DNA of 64,000 nucleotides, taken from assembly GCF_000762405.1 (NCBI RefSeq), contig NZ_JRPQ01000141.1, positions 57,779 to 121,778 of the forward strand, written 5' to 3'. A program made the position numbers and the translations under genes. The stretch comes from Hoylesella timonensis S9-PR14. Lineage in GTDB: Bacteria; Bacteroidota; Bacteroidia; Bacteroidales; Bacteroidaceae. Below the pieces are notes generated by a model that saw only the letters and a list, made by a program, of their open reading frames with translations, ran no database searches and was not told where the DNA came from. Each line of letters opens with the position of its first letter. The stretch's first letter is position 1. Below are positions 46,533 through 56,617 of this stretch, one piece after another.

Positions 46533-47762
46533 ATGATGAGTTGGCATTTTACTGCACAAACCAAGCAATGTTTGGCGCTCTTTGTCTTGATGTTCTCCTT
46601 TGTAGATGTATCTGCAAACCAGATAGATACTTTGCAAGAAAAGAGCAAAGTCATTCATCGCATAGAATTAGACGTTGTCCCTTCCACCATACTTCACACC
46701 AACGCCTTTTTGAAAGGGGATAATATAGAAAAGCGAACCATGAACCACGCTTTCACCACCCAATTGAAGTATGCGTTTCAGCCCCCGGCAACAAGTCAGC
46801 AAGCACAGATGTACAAAGGTGTGTACCAAGGTATCGGGGTGGCTTATCATAATTTCAATCCGCAATTAGGAAATCCACTTTCTGTTTTTATTTTTCAGGG
46901 TGCTAAAGTTAAACAACTGACAAATGCTTTATCGTTAAACTATGAATGGAACTTTGGTCTCACGGCTGGCTGGCATCCTTACCATGAAACAGACAATCCT
47001 GAAAATCGAGTCATTGGCTCAAAAATTACCGCCTATCTGAACGCAGACCTTTATTTGAAATGGCAATTATCTAAACAATTCGACCTTAATACAGGACTCT
47101 CTTTGAGTCACTTCTCGAATGGAAACACCACGATACCTAACGGTGGCTTAAATATTGCAGGCGGTAGAATCAGTTTAGCCTATTATATTCACCGCCCAAC
47201 TGAAGAGACAGCCATCCTCATACCACGCCCTACTTTCCAAAGACATATCACCTATGACTTCATGTTGTACGGAGCATGGCGCAAAAAAGGGTTGATGCTG
47301 GGAGATAAAACGGTTGCTCTTCCCAAAACATATCAAGTGGGAGGCTTCTCTTTCACACCTCTATATCATCTAAATCCGTGGCTGAATGTGGGAATTTCGC
47401 TCGATGGGGTGTATGACAGCAGTGCAAATTTATATATAGAAGATTATATCGTTGAGGCTGGTCAGCCAGCTAATGATTTTGAACACTTGGCGCAACCAAC
47501 ATTTACAAAGCAAATCGCTTTAGGACTTTCAGGAAGAGCCGAATTTGTTATGCCGTATTTCACCATTCAAGCAGGTATCGGTAGAAATACTATCTATGCG
47601 AAAGGCGAACTAAATGGATGGTATCAAGTTCTTGCTCTCAAGACTAACATCACGAACAGACTGTTTCTAAACATCGGGTACAGTCTTTACAACTTCCAAA
47701 CACCTAATCATTTAATGCTCGGACTTGGCTATCATTTCCAGAAAAAGAAGAGACAACATTGA
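46533..47762 (+). CDS. PagL-like lipid A acyloxyacyl hydrolase family protein
   Basis: Outer-membrane beta-barrel, probably a lipid A 3-O-deacylase. A hydrophobic signal (residues about 12-30, cleaved near VSANQ) is followed by alternating amphipathic strands. The stretch LSLSHFSNGNTTIPNGGLN near residues 190-208 contains the HxSNG active-site motif of PagL. At 409 aa it is far longer than Pseudomonas PagL, as are other Bacteroidetes members; the last ~180 residues appear to form more barrel strands. It follows rsmD by 60 nt. Confidence 0.78.
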   Translation: MMSWHFTAQTKQCLALFVLMFSFVDVSANQIDTLQEKSKVIHRIELDVVPSTILHTNAFLKGDNIEKRTMNHAFTTQLKYAFQPPATSQQAQMYKGVYQGIGVAYHNFNPQLGNPLSVFIFQGAKVKQLTNALSLNYEWNFGLTAGWHPYHETDNPENRVIGSKITAYLNADLYLKWQLSKQFDLNTGLSLSHFSNGNTTIPNGGLNIAGGRISLAYYIHRPTEETAILIPRPTFQRHITYDFMLYGAWRKKGLMLGDKTVALPKTYQVGGFSFTPLYHLNPWLNVGISLDGVYDSSANLYIEDYIVEAGQPANDFEHLAQPTFTKQIALGLSGRAEFVMPYFTIQAGIGRNTIYAKGELNGWYQVLALKTNITNRLFLNIGYSLYNFQTPNHLMLGLGYHFQKKKRQH

Positions 47763-47868
47763 TTTTCGAAGTGTAGCTCTACACAGAACTCAAACAATTA
47801 CAAGCAAAATCTTCTATGAAGAAGGCAATTCACAAGAAGAGTTAGACTAAGCCATTCATCGTACCAAT

Positions 47869-47909
47869 AAAAATGAGGTGTATTCTTTTCTGGAACACAC
47901 CTCATTTTT
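47869..47909. terminator. Bidirectional terminator
   Basis: 13-bp perfect stem (47869-47881 with 47897-47909) with A5 and T5 ends, between the convergent PagL-like gene and the M3 peptidase gene. Confidence 0.9.
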
Positions 47910-47928
47910 ATCATATCAACTTTAATGG

Positions 47929-50076
47929 TTACAAACCTCTTGCCTTGAGCAATGCTTTTGCGTCTGGAGCTTTCAACCCTGTAAAGTCACAAAACATCTG
48001 CATCAAGTCGCCAGTGTTACCTCTGCTCAACACTTTGTCACGGAAAGCTTGACCTACTTCTGGTTTCAATGCACCATGCGACTCAAAGTAATCTGCAATA
48101 TTAGCTGCTAAGACTTCAGACCACAGATAACTATAGTAGCCAGCTGCATAGCCGCCACCCCACACATGATTGAAGTAGGAAGTTGAATAACGAGGAGGAA
48201 TCTGCGGATTCAACAAACCTATATCAGTTAAAGCCTTTGTTTCAAACGCCAAAGCCTTGTCGGCAGTTGGAATCTGATTGGAAGCTAACTGATGCCATGC
48301 CAAATCCAAAGAGGTTGCGGCTAAGTTTTCTCCTAATGCGTATGCCGAATGGAAAGTAATAGAGTTGAGCATCTTCTCTTTCAGCTCTTTTGGCATAGGC
48401 TGTTGAGTTTTATAATGTTTTGCATAGTTGGCAAAAACCTCAGGAACCACCGCAAAAAACTCATTAAACTGTGAAGGCATCTCCACAAAGTCACGTGTCA
48501 CGGCAGTGCCACTCAGCGTGTTATACTCACAGTTGGATAACATTCCATGTAAGGCATGTCCAAACTCATGGAACATTGTCGTTACTTCGTCCCAGCTAAG
48601 CAAGGTTGGTTTTCCTTCAGGAGCTTTAGCATAATTGCACACATTATATATAATAGGTAACTGATTTCTCAATTTACTCTGTTTTGAAAATGAACTCATC
48701 CATGCTCCTCCTCGCTTGGTTGGACGGCGGAAGTAGTCAACATAAAAAAGGGCAAGTTGCTTTCCATCTTTGTCAAGCACATCAAAAACCTTCATGTCCT
48801 TGTGATAGGTAGGCAAATCTGTACGCTCTTTGAAAGAGATGCCGTAGACGCGGTGAGCGGCATAGAACACCCCGTTTACTAATACACTATCGATGTTAAA
48901 GTAAGGTTTCACCTCATCTTCCGAGAAGTTAAACTTCTCTTTCTTCATCTTAGCAGAGTAAAAGAATCTATCGTAAGGCTGCAATTGAAAGTCGGTACCT
49001 TGTGTCTTGCGCGCATATTCCTCTATCGCTTTCGTCTCTTCATCTGCCTTCGGCTTATAAGCACTAATCAGTTGTTTTAAGAACGCATCTACTTGAGCCG
49101 TATTCTTCGCCATGGTATTGTCTAAAGAATAGGCTGCATAATTCTTATACCCCATTAGTTCAGCCTTTTCAGCACGCAACTTTGCAATTTCGACAACTAA
49201 CGGCAGCGTGTTGAAGTCGTTCGTACCGTCCGCACGATGGATAGATGCGTTATACACCTTTTCGCGTAATGCGCGATTTTCAAGATTGGTCAAGATAGGC
49301 TGTTGCGTAGTGTTGGTGATCACAATACAATAAGGAGATTTCTTATCACGACTTTCTGCATCTTTTTTGCACTGTGCAATGTCGGCTTCACTCAATCCTG
49401 CTAAGTCTTCCTTCTTATCTACCCAGACTGCTGCCTCATTGGTAGACTTGGGCAACATATTTCCAAAATCTTGCTGAAGTTTTGCGATACGGTTGTTGAT
49501 TTCCTCCATTCGCTTCTTCTTATCTGCTGGCAGGAGAGCTCCCGAACGTACAAAACCTTTGTAGGTTTCTTCTAAAAGCTTTTTATCTTCACCCTTCAGC
49601 TGGTTGTATTCGTGATCGTACACATATTTAACGCGCTCAAAGAAGGGCTGGTTGAATGAGACTTCATTTTCAAAAGCTGTCAACAATGGGATTGCTTCGT
49701 CTTCCGCTTTTTCTATTTCGGGCGTTTTGTCAGCACTTGTCAAAGCGAAGAAGATACTCGTCACACGATCTAAAAGAACGCCACTCTTTTCGTATGCCAA
49801 GATAGTGTTCTCAAATGTGGCACTGTCCTTATTCTCCACAATGCTTTTAATTGCTTTACGCTGCTCTTCAATACCAGCTTTTATGGCAGGTAAGTAGTGT
49901 TCTGCCTTAATCTTACTAAAGTCTGGAGCACCAAAAGGTAGTGTGCTCTCAGTCATCAATGGGTTGTTTTCCAAATCGGCTCCTTTCTTGTCGTTACAGC
50001 TCATCAACGTGCCAACGCACACAGCTGCACATAACATTCCAATTCTTAATATTGATTTCTTAAAATGGTGATGCAT
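47929..50076 (-). CDS. M3 family metallopeptidase (peptidyl-dipeptidase) lipoprotein
   Basis: Zinc oligopeptidase of the thimet/Dcp family. Signal peptide with lipobox LMSC (Cys27), so membrane anchored, unlike cytoplasmic E. coli Dcp. The zinc site TMFHEFGHALHGML lies near residues 497-510, with the downstream LPSQFxE-type MPSQFNEFF block and RYSTSYFNHVWGGGYAAGYYSYLW as further family blocks. 715 aa is full length. It likely trims peptides in the periplasm, which suits an amino-acid-fermenting anaerobe. Confidence 0.94.
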   Translation of the reverse strand: MHHHFKKSILRIGMLCAAVCVGTLMSCNDKKGADLENNPLMTESTLPFGAPDFSKIKAEHYLPAIKAGIEEQRKAIKSIVENKDSATFENTILAYEKSGVLLDRVTSIFFALTSADKTPEIEKAEDEAIPLLTAFENEVSFNQPFFERVKYVYDHEYNQLKGEDKKLLEETYKGFVRSGALLPADKKKRMEEINNRIAKLQQDFGNMLPKSTNEAAVWVDKKEDLAGLSEADIAQCKKDAESRDKKSPYCIVITNTTQQPILTNLENRALREKVYNASIHRADGTNDFNTLPLVVEIAKLRAEKAELMGYKNYAAYSLDNTMAKNTAQVDAFLKQLISAYKPKADEETKAIEEYARKTQGTDFQLQPYDRFFYSAKMKKEKFNFSEDEVKPYFNIDSVLVNGVFYAAHRVYGISFKERTDLPTYHKDMKVFDVLDKDGKQLALFYVDYFRRPTKRGGAWMSSFSKQSKLRNQLPIIYNVCNYAKAPEGKPTLLSWDEVTTMFHEFGHALHGMLSNCEYNTLSGTAVTRDFVEMPSQFNEFFAVVPEVFANYAKHYKTQQPMPKELKEKMLNSITFHSAYALGENLAATSLDLAWHQLASNQIPTADKALAFETKALTDIGLLNPQIPPRYSTSYFNHVWGGGYAAGYYSYLWSEVLAANIADYFESHGALKPEVGQAFRDKVLSRGNTGDLMQMFCDFTGLKAPDAKALLKARGL

Positions 50077-50698
50077 AATTGATATTATTAGTTGTAAAAA
50101 AATGCTTGTAAATGTCTCGAAAAATCATGAGCATAGCATGACTCGTCTGCAAGTCTTATGAATGGTAAATATACGTATAATATTCGAAAATAAATCTTTC
50201 TTTTTTATATTTTTCAAACTATTAAGTACTTTTTACAGGAAAAGTTGTAAAAGTAATCACCAAAAACATGATACAACGGCTCATCAATGAAATTAGGTTT
50301 GCCATTTCAGCCCTTATACTAACATATTTTTTGGATGCCCACACCATTTACGCATCATCTGATTTTTGCACCTATTACATATCCTCCCTATCATTGAGAG
50401 AGAAAAGACCACCAGCAAAGCAAGTAGTCCATGACAACGAGGCTAATGATGAAACATCCAGACAGCATTGTTTCATAAGAAAAAACTATCAACGTTATCA
50501 CGAAAAAACAGAAGAAAAAAAATTCGAAAAATACGGACAAATGCCCTTTCAAAACTCAAATATTTTCCACGACAACGTCCATCGCCTCCAAATACGCGAG
50601 AAATGAGCAAGGAAAGCAAACATCTGAATATCAGAAACTTATAGAAATCCTACTTAAAAATCGCACGAAGAAAGACACTAAAAGCATTACTTAGTCGT

Positions 50699-50794
50699 AT
50701 TAAGTCATGGAGATAAGCCGCTTGTTACATTAACTTTGCCACACTAACTGTTTGTTTCAAGCCGATTAAGTCAATGGATCAAGCCACTTATAGC
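50699..50794. repeat. Direct repeat pair, 66 nt apart
   Basis: ATTAAGTCA-TGGA-AAGCC-CTT blocks begin at 50699 and 50765 and differ by a few substitutions and one insertion. Confidence 0.55.
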
Positions 50795-50842
50795 ATGATA
50801 GTAACGCAGAAAAGGACTATTTTTCGTCAAATTCACCCGTTG

Positions 50843-50905
50843 AAGTGCCTTTTCAAAGGACTAAAATTTTCTATTTCAAAGATTTTGAGAAGGCGTTTTT
50901 TATGA
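50843..50905 (+). repeat. Dispersed hairpin repeat, copy B
   Basis: GCCTTTTCAAA (50847-50857) pairs with TTTGAGAAGGC (50884-50894) with one G-T wobble, and the interior TTTTCTATTTCAAAGATTTTGA matches copy A at 12602-12627 in large part. Confidence 0.55.
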
Positions 50906-51163
50906 TATTATATTTACATTTTCTTAAATTCATCGAGCCTTTTTATGCCATAAAAAGTAACTGTCGAACATTACAATTAGCAAGTTGTTTTGAGCAGGTT
51001 AAAAGTACGTCATGGGTACAAAATAGGGAAATGTTCAAGCAGAACAAATAAAATGAGTGCAAGCAGCCCAAGTGTCCGTGGCAAGAAGAGAAGATGAGTG
51101 TAGAAAAAAAATAAAGGTGTTCACAACATTGTTGCAACACCTCTGACGATAAATTTTATGACT

Positions 51164-51240
51164 TGGTAGCGGGAACCGGGATTGAACCGGTGACCTCATG
51201 ATTATGAATCATGCGCTCTAACCAGCTGAGCTATCCCGCC
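51164..51240 (-). tRNA. tRNA-Met (anticodon CAU)
   Basis: Minus-strand cloverleaf: acceptor GGCGGGA paired with TCCCGCT (first pair G-T), D stem GCTC/GAGC, anticodon arm CATGA-TTCATAA-TCATG with CAT, T arm ACCGG-TTCAATC-CCGGT, and an encoded CCA (51164-51166). It has elongator tRNA-Met features; tRNA-Ile with a modified CAU cannot be strictly excluded by eye. Confidence 0.93.
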
Positions 51241-51328
51241 ATGTCTTTTCAATTCGGCTGCAAAGATAATACAATCTTTTTAATCTCACAAAAAAAATAA
51301 GTTTTTATTTTATCCCAAATTATTTTAG

Positions 51329-51336
51329 TATATTTG
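51329..51336 (+). promoter_or_regulatory. -7 box of the START-like gene promoter
   Basis: TATATTTG, overlapping a candidate TTG start at 51334, so translation should begin at ATG 51373. Confidence 0.6.
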
Positions 51337-51372
51337 TACCAAGTGAACTTTTTATCTATAAAGCAACGAAAA

Positions 51373-51771
51373 ATGTCAAAACAACAAGTCCTAATTGAGA
51401 GAGAACTGCAGTCCAATTCAAAAGACAGAATATGGAGCATCATCAGTGATACCGACAAGCTGTCACGCTGGATAGCCGATGAGATACAGGAAGAAGGCAA
51501 AAAGCTACACTTCATTTGGGGAGACTTACAGAGCAGCCATGATAGTAGGATGGCGACTATTGCCAAGAAAGTGAAATATCACTATATCCGTTTGAAGTGG
51601 ACAGACGAAGAAGATCCCAATGCTTTCTTGGAACTTCGCATGGAGAAAAGTAGCATTTCCGACAATTATGTCTTGTTCATTACCGACTTTGCGGAGCCTG
51701 ACGACATTGATACCATGGAAGATTTATGGGCTGATAATCTGGACAGATTACATCAATTTAGTGGGCTTTAG
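51373..51771 (+). CDS. START-like domain protein
   Basis: Small cytoplasmic protein of the START/Bet v1 fold (Bacteroidetes START-like family), thought to bind a hydrophobic ligand; no ligand is known. Start at ATG 51373 (MSKQQVLIERELQ), since the promoter -7 box overlaps the only earlier start. It shows the SxxRIWSIISDTDKLSRWIADE opening helix, a beta-sheet core including FIWGDLQSS, and the C-terminal helix DLWADNLDRLHQFSG. 132 aa is usual. The lptF/G-like gene follows on the same strand. Confidence 0.83.
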   Translation: MSKQQVLIERELQSNSKDRIWSIISDTDKLSRWIADEIQEEGKKLHFIWGDLQSSHDSRMATIAKKVKYHYIRLKWTDEEDPNAFLELRMEKSSISDNYVLFITDFAEPDDIDTMEDLWADNLDRLHQFSGL

Positions 51772-51952
51772 GGCGAAGAGGTCTTGCACAAGCCCTCATG
51801 GAGATTTACTTTCTAACACCTCATAGACAAGGGAGACGAAAGAAAATGAAGGGCGATTACGGAATATAAAAAATTACAAATAGAGCCTTTTCTTGTTTTT
51901 TTGTGCTAATTTTGCATTTTGTATGTACACTCGTACAAAATGAGAAGTCTAC

Positions 51953-53860
51953 ATGTTTCGAATTAAGAAATTAGATATATTTACAGCCAAGCAGTTTGGA
52001 TTATTGTTCGCTGGCACATTTTTCATCTGTCAATTTGTGCTGATGATGCAATTCCTATGGCGTTACGTCGATGATTTAATCGGCAAAGGATTGTCCATGG
52101 AAATCATGGCACAATTCTTTTGGTACATGGGACTCTTCCTTGTTCCTCAAGCCTTACCGCTTGCCGTACTATTATCTTCACTCATCACCTTTGGAAACTT
52201 AGGAGAGAACAGCGAATTGACTGCCATCAAATCGTCGGGCATCTCGATGTTCAGAACATTTCAGCCACTCATCTTTCTTACTATCTTTATCAGCTTCAGT
52301 TCCTTTTACTTTCAGAATTATATAGGACCTAAAGCCAATATGAAGCTCGCCCAACTCATACTATCTATGAAACAGAAGAGTCCGGAGTTGGAAATTCCAG
52401 AAGGTATCTTTTACGATGGCATTCCTAACAGCAACCTGTACGTACAAAAGAAAGATGTAGAAACAGGCAAGCTCTACGGCATCATGATTTATAGAATGAC
52501 AGGAAGCTATGAGGACCAAGCCATTATACTGGCAGATTCTGGCATGCTCCAATCTACAGCCGACAAGAAACATTTGCTGTTGAGCCTTTGGAGTGGCGAA
52601 TGGTTCGAAAACATGCAATCGCAAGAATTGGGAGGTAGTGCTGCCATACCTTATCGCAGAGAGACTTTTGCCAGCAAAAAGATTGTTCTTGACTACGACG
52701 GAGGGTTCAATTTGACGGATGTTGCCGCTCTCTCTGGAGATGCACGCTCGAAAAGTCTTACGCAACTCGTTGCTGGTATCGATTCACTGAACGGCGTTTA
52801 CGACAGTGTTGGGCGGAGCATCTATAAAGAAACTCAACGCATGTTTTACTACATTCCTTCTATTGATAAGCGGGACTCCGTAAAAGCAGTTCGAGCAGGA
52901 TTAGCGAAAACATTTGTATTCGACACCATATATAATAAGCTTTCTAACGATCAGAAGATAAATGTGATGAATATGGCACTGAGTAATATTCAGTCTGAAA
53001 TCAGCGAGCTGAACTTCCAAAGCATGATTACCAGTGACGGAGATAAGATGCTGCGAGAACATCGCATAGAAATGATTGGTAAGTTTACGTTGGCACTAAC
53101 GTGTCTCATCTTCTTCTTCATCGGTGCTCCCTTGGGTGCTATTATCAGAAAAGGAGGATTAGGTTTTCCTATCATCATCTCCGTATTGGTCTTTATCATA
53201 TATTATATTTTTGAAAACACAGGATATCGAATGGCTCGAAGTGGTATATGGACTGTGAATTTTGGCAAAGGATTGGCACCTGCGGTACTCATTCCTTTAG
53301 CAGCCTTCGTTACTTATAAAGCGAACAACGACTCCATGGTACTGAATATTGATACATGGAAGAGTGTGCTAAGGAAAGCCTTCGGAATTAAAACCAAGCG
53401 TCACATCACTGGTAAGGAAGTAATTATTCATGACCCTGACTATATAGCAGCAAAGAATCAACTGCAAATGATGACTCAGGCTATTGAAAACTATGTGAGC
53501 CAACACAAGCTACGAACAGCGCCAAATGTGCAAAAGGTGTTCTTTAAGTATGAACCCGATCATGAGATTGAACACTTGAGCGAATTGTTGGAGAACATTA
53601 TAGAGGATTTGAGCAATACCCGAGACAAGTATATACTGAACGAACTGAACAACTATCCCATATTGATGACAAAAGCTCACACACGTCCCTTTGACCGTCA
53701 ATGGCTCAATGTGTTGTCAGCAGTAATCGTACCATTGGGATTGTTCTTCTATCTAAGAATGTGGCGATTCAGACTTACTCTCATGCGAGACTTAAAACAG
53801 ATAGTACAAACAAACAATCGCATGATAGACAGCATTGACAGAATGTTACAAAAGAAATAA
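51953..53860 (+). CDS. LptF/LptG family LPS export permease
   Basis: Inner-membrane subunit of the LPS transporter (YjgP/YjgQ family). N-terminal membrane segments at about residues 16-36, 60-80 and 100-120, a large periplasmic beta-jellyroll (about 125-365), then three more membrane segments (about 375-395, 402-422, 435-455). Beyond residue ~470 is a long C-terminal extension, partly helical, with a further hydrophobic segment near 585-605; this extension is longer than in E. coli LptF/G. It is 22 nt ahead of ribBA. Confidence 0.92.
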   Translation: MFRIKKLDIFTAKQFGLLFAGTFFICQFVLMMQFLWRYVDDLIGKGLSMEIMAQFFWYMGLFLVPQALPLAVLLSSLITFGNLGENSELTAIKSSGISMFRTFQPLIFLTIFISFSSFYFQNYIGPKANMKLAQLILSMKQKSPELEIPEGIFYDGIPNSNLYVQKKDVETGKLYGIMIYRMTGSYEDQAIILADSGMLQSTADKKHLLLSLWSGEWFENMQSQELGGSAAIPYRRETFASKKIVLDYDGGFNLTDVAALSGDARSKSLTQLVAGIDSLNGVYDSVGRSIYKETQRMFYYIPSIDKRDSVKAVRAGLAKTFVFDTIYNKLSNDQKINVMNMALSNIQSEISELNFQSMITSDGDKMLREHRIEMIGKFTLALTCLIFFFIGAPLGAIIRKGGLGFPIIISVLVFIIYYIFENTGYRMARSGIWTVNFGKGLAPAVLIPLAAFVTYKANNDSMVLNIDTWKSVLRKAFGIKTKRHITGKEVIIHDPDYIAAKNQLQMMTQAIENYVSQHKLRTAPNVQKVFFKYEPDHEIEHLSELLENIIEDLSNTRDKYILNELNNYPILMTKAHTRPFDRQWLNVLSAVIVPLGLFFYLRMWRFRLTLMRDLKQIVQTNNRMIDSIDRMLQKK

Positions 53861-53882
53861 TTAATCATAATATATACGCGAT

Positions 53883-55094
53883 ATGGAAAACTTCAAATTA
53901 GCTACGATTGAAGAAGCTATCAAAGATTTTAAGGAAGGTAAATTCGTCATAGTTGTTGACGATGAAGATAGAGAAAACGAAGGTGATCTCATTATGGCAG
54001 CAGAGATGATTACTCCAGAGAAGGTGAACTTCATGCTGAAGAATGCCAGAGGCGTGCTATGTGCGCCCATTACGCTCTCCCGCTGTGAAGAGTTAGACCT
54101 GCCGAGACAAGTTGTTAACAACACTTCTGTGCTGGGCACCCCATTCACTGTTACCATTGACAAACTGGAAGGATGCACAACGGGCGTATCGGCACATGAT
54201 AGAGCTGCCACCATTAAAGCACTGACAGACCCGAAATCAACTCCACAAACTTTTGGACGTCCTGGACATATCAACCCTCTCTATGCACAAGACAACGGTG
54301 TACTGAGACGAAGTGGACATACCGAAGCAACCATAGACCTATGCAGGCTGGCTGGACTTTACCCCGCCGGAGCCCTGATGGAAATCATGAACGAAGATGG
54401 TTCCATGGCTCGCATGCCCGAATTGCAAAAGTTAGCCACGGAATGGGGAGTGAAAATCATCACCATCGCTGAGCTCATCGCCTACAGACTGAAAAAGGAA
54501 TCAATCATCGAAGTGGGCGTCGAAGTAGACATGCCCACCCGATACGGACATTTTCACCTCATACCTTTCAGGCAACAAAGCAACGGTTTGGAGCACATGG
54601 CTTTGGTGAAAGGCAAGTGGGAACGGGACGAACCAGTGCTGGTTCGCGTGCATTCGTCTTGTGCAACGGGCGACATCCTGGGAAGTTTGCGTTGTGACTG
54701 CGGACAGCAGCTGCACAAGTCGATGGAACTGGTTGAGAAAGAGGGGAAAGGTGTTGTTATCTACATGCAGCAAGAAGGTCGGGGCATTGGCCTTATGAAT
54801 AAGATGGCAGCCTATAAGTTGCAAGAAGAAGGTTACGATACAGTGGACGCAAACATCCACTTAGGATTCAAACCAGATGAACGTGACTATGGTTGCGGTG
54901 CACAGATGCTGCGCCATTTGGGGGTAAGAAAGATGCGATTATTGACAAATAACCCTGTGAAACGAGTAGGATTGGAAGCCTACGGACTGGAAATTACAGA
55001 AATTGTACCTATCGAAACCACACCTAATAAATATAATGAACGCTATTTGAAAACCAAACAGGACAGAATGGGACACACATTGCACATTAAATAG
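53883..55094 (+). CDS. ribBA: Bifunctional 3,4-dihydroxy-2-butanone-4-phosphate synthase / GTP cyclohydrolase II
   Basis: Supplies both starting compounds of riboflavin. RibB domain about residues 1-203: [16 protein letters not shown] (Mg site), [18 protein letters not shown] and [14 protein letters not shown]. RibA domain about 207-403: [24 protein letters not shown] with the zinc cysteines, and [19 protein letters not shown]. Both domains look intact. Flavin demand fits the FAD-dependent etfAB/dehydrogenase set in this window, though the genes are not linked. It probably shares a transcript with the LptF/G gene. Confidence 0.97.
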   Translation: MENFKLATIEEAIKDFKEGKFVIVVDDEDRENEGDLIMAAEMITPEKVNFMLKNARGVLCAPITLSRCEELDLPRQVVNNTSVLGTPFTVTIDKLEGCTTGVSAHDRAATIKALTDPKSTPQTFGRPGHINPLYAQDNGVLRRSGHTEATIDLCRLAGLYPAGALMEIMNEDGSMARMPELQKLATEWGVKIITIAELIAYRLKKESIIEVGVEVDMPTRYGHFHLIPFRQQSNGLEHMALVKGKWERDEPVLVRVHSSCATGDILGSLRCDCGQQLHKSMELVEKEGKGVVIYMQQEGRGIGLMNKMAAYKLQEEGYDTVDANIHLGFKPDERDYGCGAQMLRHLGVRKMRLLTNNPVKRVGLEAYGLEITEIVPIETTPNKYNERYLKTKQDRMGHTLHIK

Positions 55095-55168
55095 TGTGAA
55101 AATATTACAATTGTAAAACAATAAATGAAATAATGTCACTTTTATTTCAGATAAAAGAATAAAAATAT

Positions 55169-55176
55169 TACTTTTG
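55169..55176 (+). promoter_or_regulatory. -7 box upstream of the aminotransferase gene
   Basis: TACTTTTG 32 nt before the ATG; no clear -33 TTTG. Confidence 0.5.
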
Positions 55177-55207
55177 CATACATCAACTCAATAAAAAGCA
55201 AAATAAT

Positions 55208-56401
55208 ATGGCAAAGCTATCAGAACGTCTCAACCGTTTAGCATCATCCGCAACGCTCGCAATGTCACAAAAGAGCAGTGAGATGAAAGCGCAAGGAATT
55301 GACGTGATTAACCTGAGCGTTGGAGAACCAGACTTCAACACGCCCGACCATATTAAAACAGCTGCCAAAGAAGCAATTGACGAAAACTATTCGAAATACT
55401 CACCTGTTCCCGGATACCCAGATTTACGCAAGGCTATTGTAGACAAGTTACATCGGGAGAATCAACTGGACTATGAAGTTGCTGAGATATTGGTGTCCAA
55501 CGGTGCCAAGCAGAGTGTATGCAATACGCTTATGGCACTTGTTGACGAGGGAGATGAAGTAATTATACCTGCACCCTACTGGGTAAGCTATCCGCAGATG
55601 GTCAAATTAGCAGGGGGAAATCCTACCATTGTGAAAACTGGTTTTGCTCAAGAGTTTAAAATCTCACCCGAACAATTAGAGGCAGCAATCACTCCTAAGA
55701 CGAAGGTGATTATCCTTTGCTCTCCCAGTAATCCGACAGGAAGTGTCTATTCTCAATCGGAACTCGAAGGTTTGGCACATGTAATTCTAAAGCATGAGGA
55801 TTTGTATGTGATTGCTGACGAAATATATGAGCATATTAATTATGTGGGAAAACATGAGAGTATTGCGCAATTTCCAGGAATGAAAGAGCGCACCATCATT
55901 GTTAATGGAATTTCGAAAGCTTACGCTATGACGGGATGGAGGATTGGATATATTGCAGCGCCTGAGTGGATTGTCAAGGGATGTAATAAATTGCAAGGTC
56001 AATACACCAGTGGACCCTGTTCCATTAGTCAACGAGCAGCAATCGCTGCTTATACGCAGAGTCAAGCGTGCGTAGAAGAAATGCGACAAGCCTTTCAGCG
56101 AAGAAGAGACCTTATTGTAAAATTAGCAAAGGATATTCATGGACTGGAAGTCATCGAACCAAAGGGAGCTTTCTATATCTTCCCGAAATGCAACTATTTC
56201 TTTGGCAAATCTACAGATGGCTATTACATCAAAAATTCAACCGATTTATCGATGTACCTATTAGAAAAAGCGCATGTTGCAACCGTTGGTGGAGATGCGT
56301 TCGGAGAGCCCAACTGCTTGAGAATGAGCTATGCAACAAGCGACGAGAATATTCAAGAAGCTTTTCGAAGAATAAAAAATGCGCTTGAGCAGCTACAATA
56401 A
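55208..56401 (+). CDS. Class I pyridoxal-phosphate aminotransferase (aspartate type)
   Basis: Fold-type I aminotransferase of the aspartate/prephenate group. Blocks: INLSVGEPDFNTPDH, SNGAKQSV (cofactor phosphate), SPSNPTGSVYS with the PLP-binding Asn, VIADEIYEH with the Asp, and the Schiff-base lysine in GISKAYAMTGWRIGY near residue 237; the C-terminal Arg is in NCLRMSYA. 397 aa. The likely reaction is aspartate to oxaloacetate with 2-oxoglutarate, but related enzymes of this subgroup accept aromatic or prephenate substrates. Confidence 0.92.
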   Translation: MAKLSERLNRLASSATLAMSQKSSEMKAQGIDVINLSVGEPDFNTPDHIKTAAKEAIDENYSKYSPVPGYPDLRKAIVDKLHRENQLDYEVAEILVSNGAKQSVCNTLMALVDEGDEVIIPAPYWVSYPQMVKLAGGNPTIVKTGFAQEFKISPEQLEAAITPKTKVIILCSPSNPTGSVYSQSELEGLAHVILKHEDLYVIADEIYEHINYVGKHESIAQFPGMKERTIIVNGISKAYAMTGWRIGYIAAPEWIVKGCNKLQGQYTSGPCSISQRAAIAAYTQSQACVEEMRQAFQRRRDLIVKLAKDIHGLEVIEPKGAFYIFPKCNYFFGKSTDGYYIKNSTDLSMYLLEKAHVATVGGDAFGEPNCLRMSYATSDENIQEAFRRIKNALEQLQ

Positions 56402-56493
56402 AATGACAAAGCTCTGCATTAAAAAGCGCAATCATTTAAAAAGAATACTCGTTAAAACTTCTTAATTCAACAAGAATTTATATATAATTTATA

Positions 56494-56501
56494 TATCTTT
56501 G
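56494..56501 (+). promoter_or_regulatory. -7 box upstream of exbB
   Basis: TATCTTTG about 116 nt before the exbB ATG, giving the Ton operon a long A-rich leader. Confidence 0.5.
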
Positions 56502-56617
56502 CGTTGTTGATAAAGAACAAAGTCCACAAGAAAATTCAAATCTACATGGACTTCCAGAAAAACAAAAGAACTATAACAACTTAAATTATTAATAACCAAA
56601 AATTAAAATTTCAAATT

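Larger units (their letters stand above)
50077..51163. other. Gene-poor region with repeats
   Basis: About 1.1 kb without a convincing gene. It contains a 66-nt-spaced direct repeat (50699 and 50765) and a hairpin element (50843-50905) similar to 12571-12642. Reading frames at 50268-50606 and 50845-51051 lack family features or good start signals. Confidence 0.6.

Noticed and set aside
50268..50606. 112-codon plus-strand frame with a hydrophobic start, as a possible small exported protein
   Set aside because: No family features, no ribosome binding site, no promoter of the usual type, and it lies in a repeat-bearing desert.
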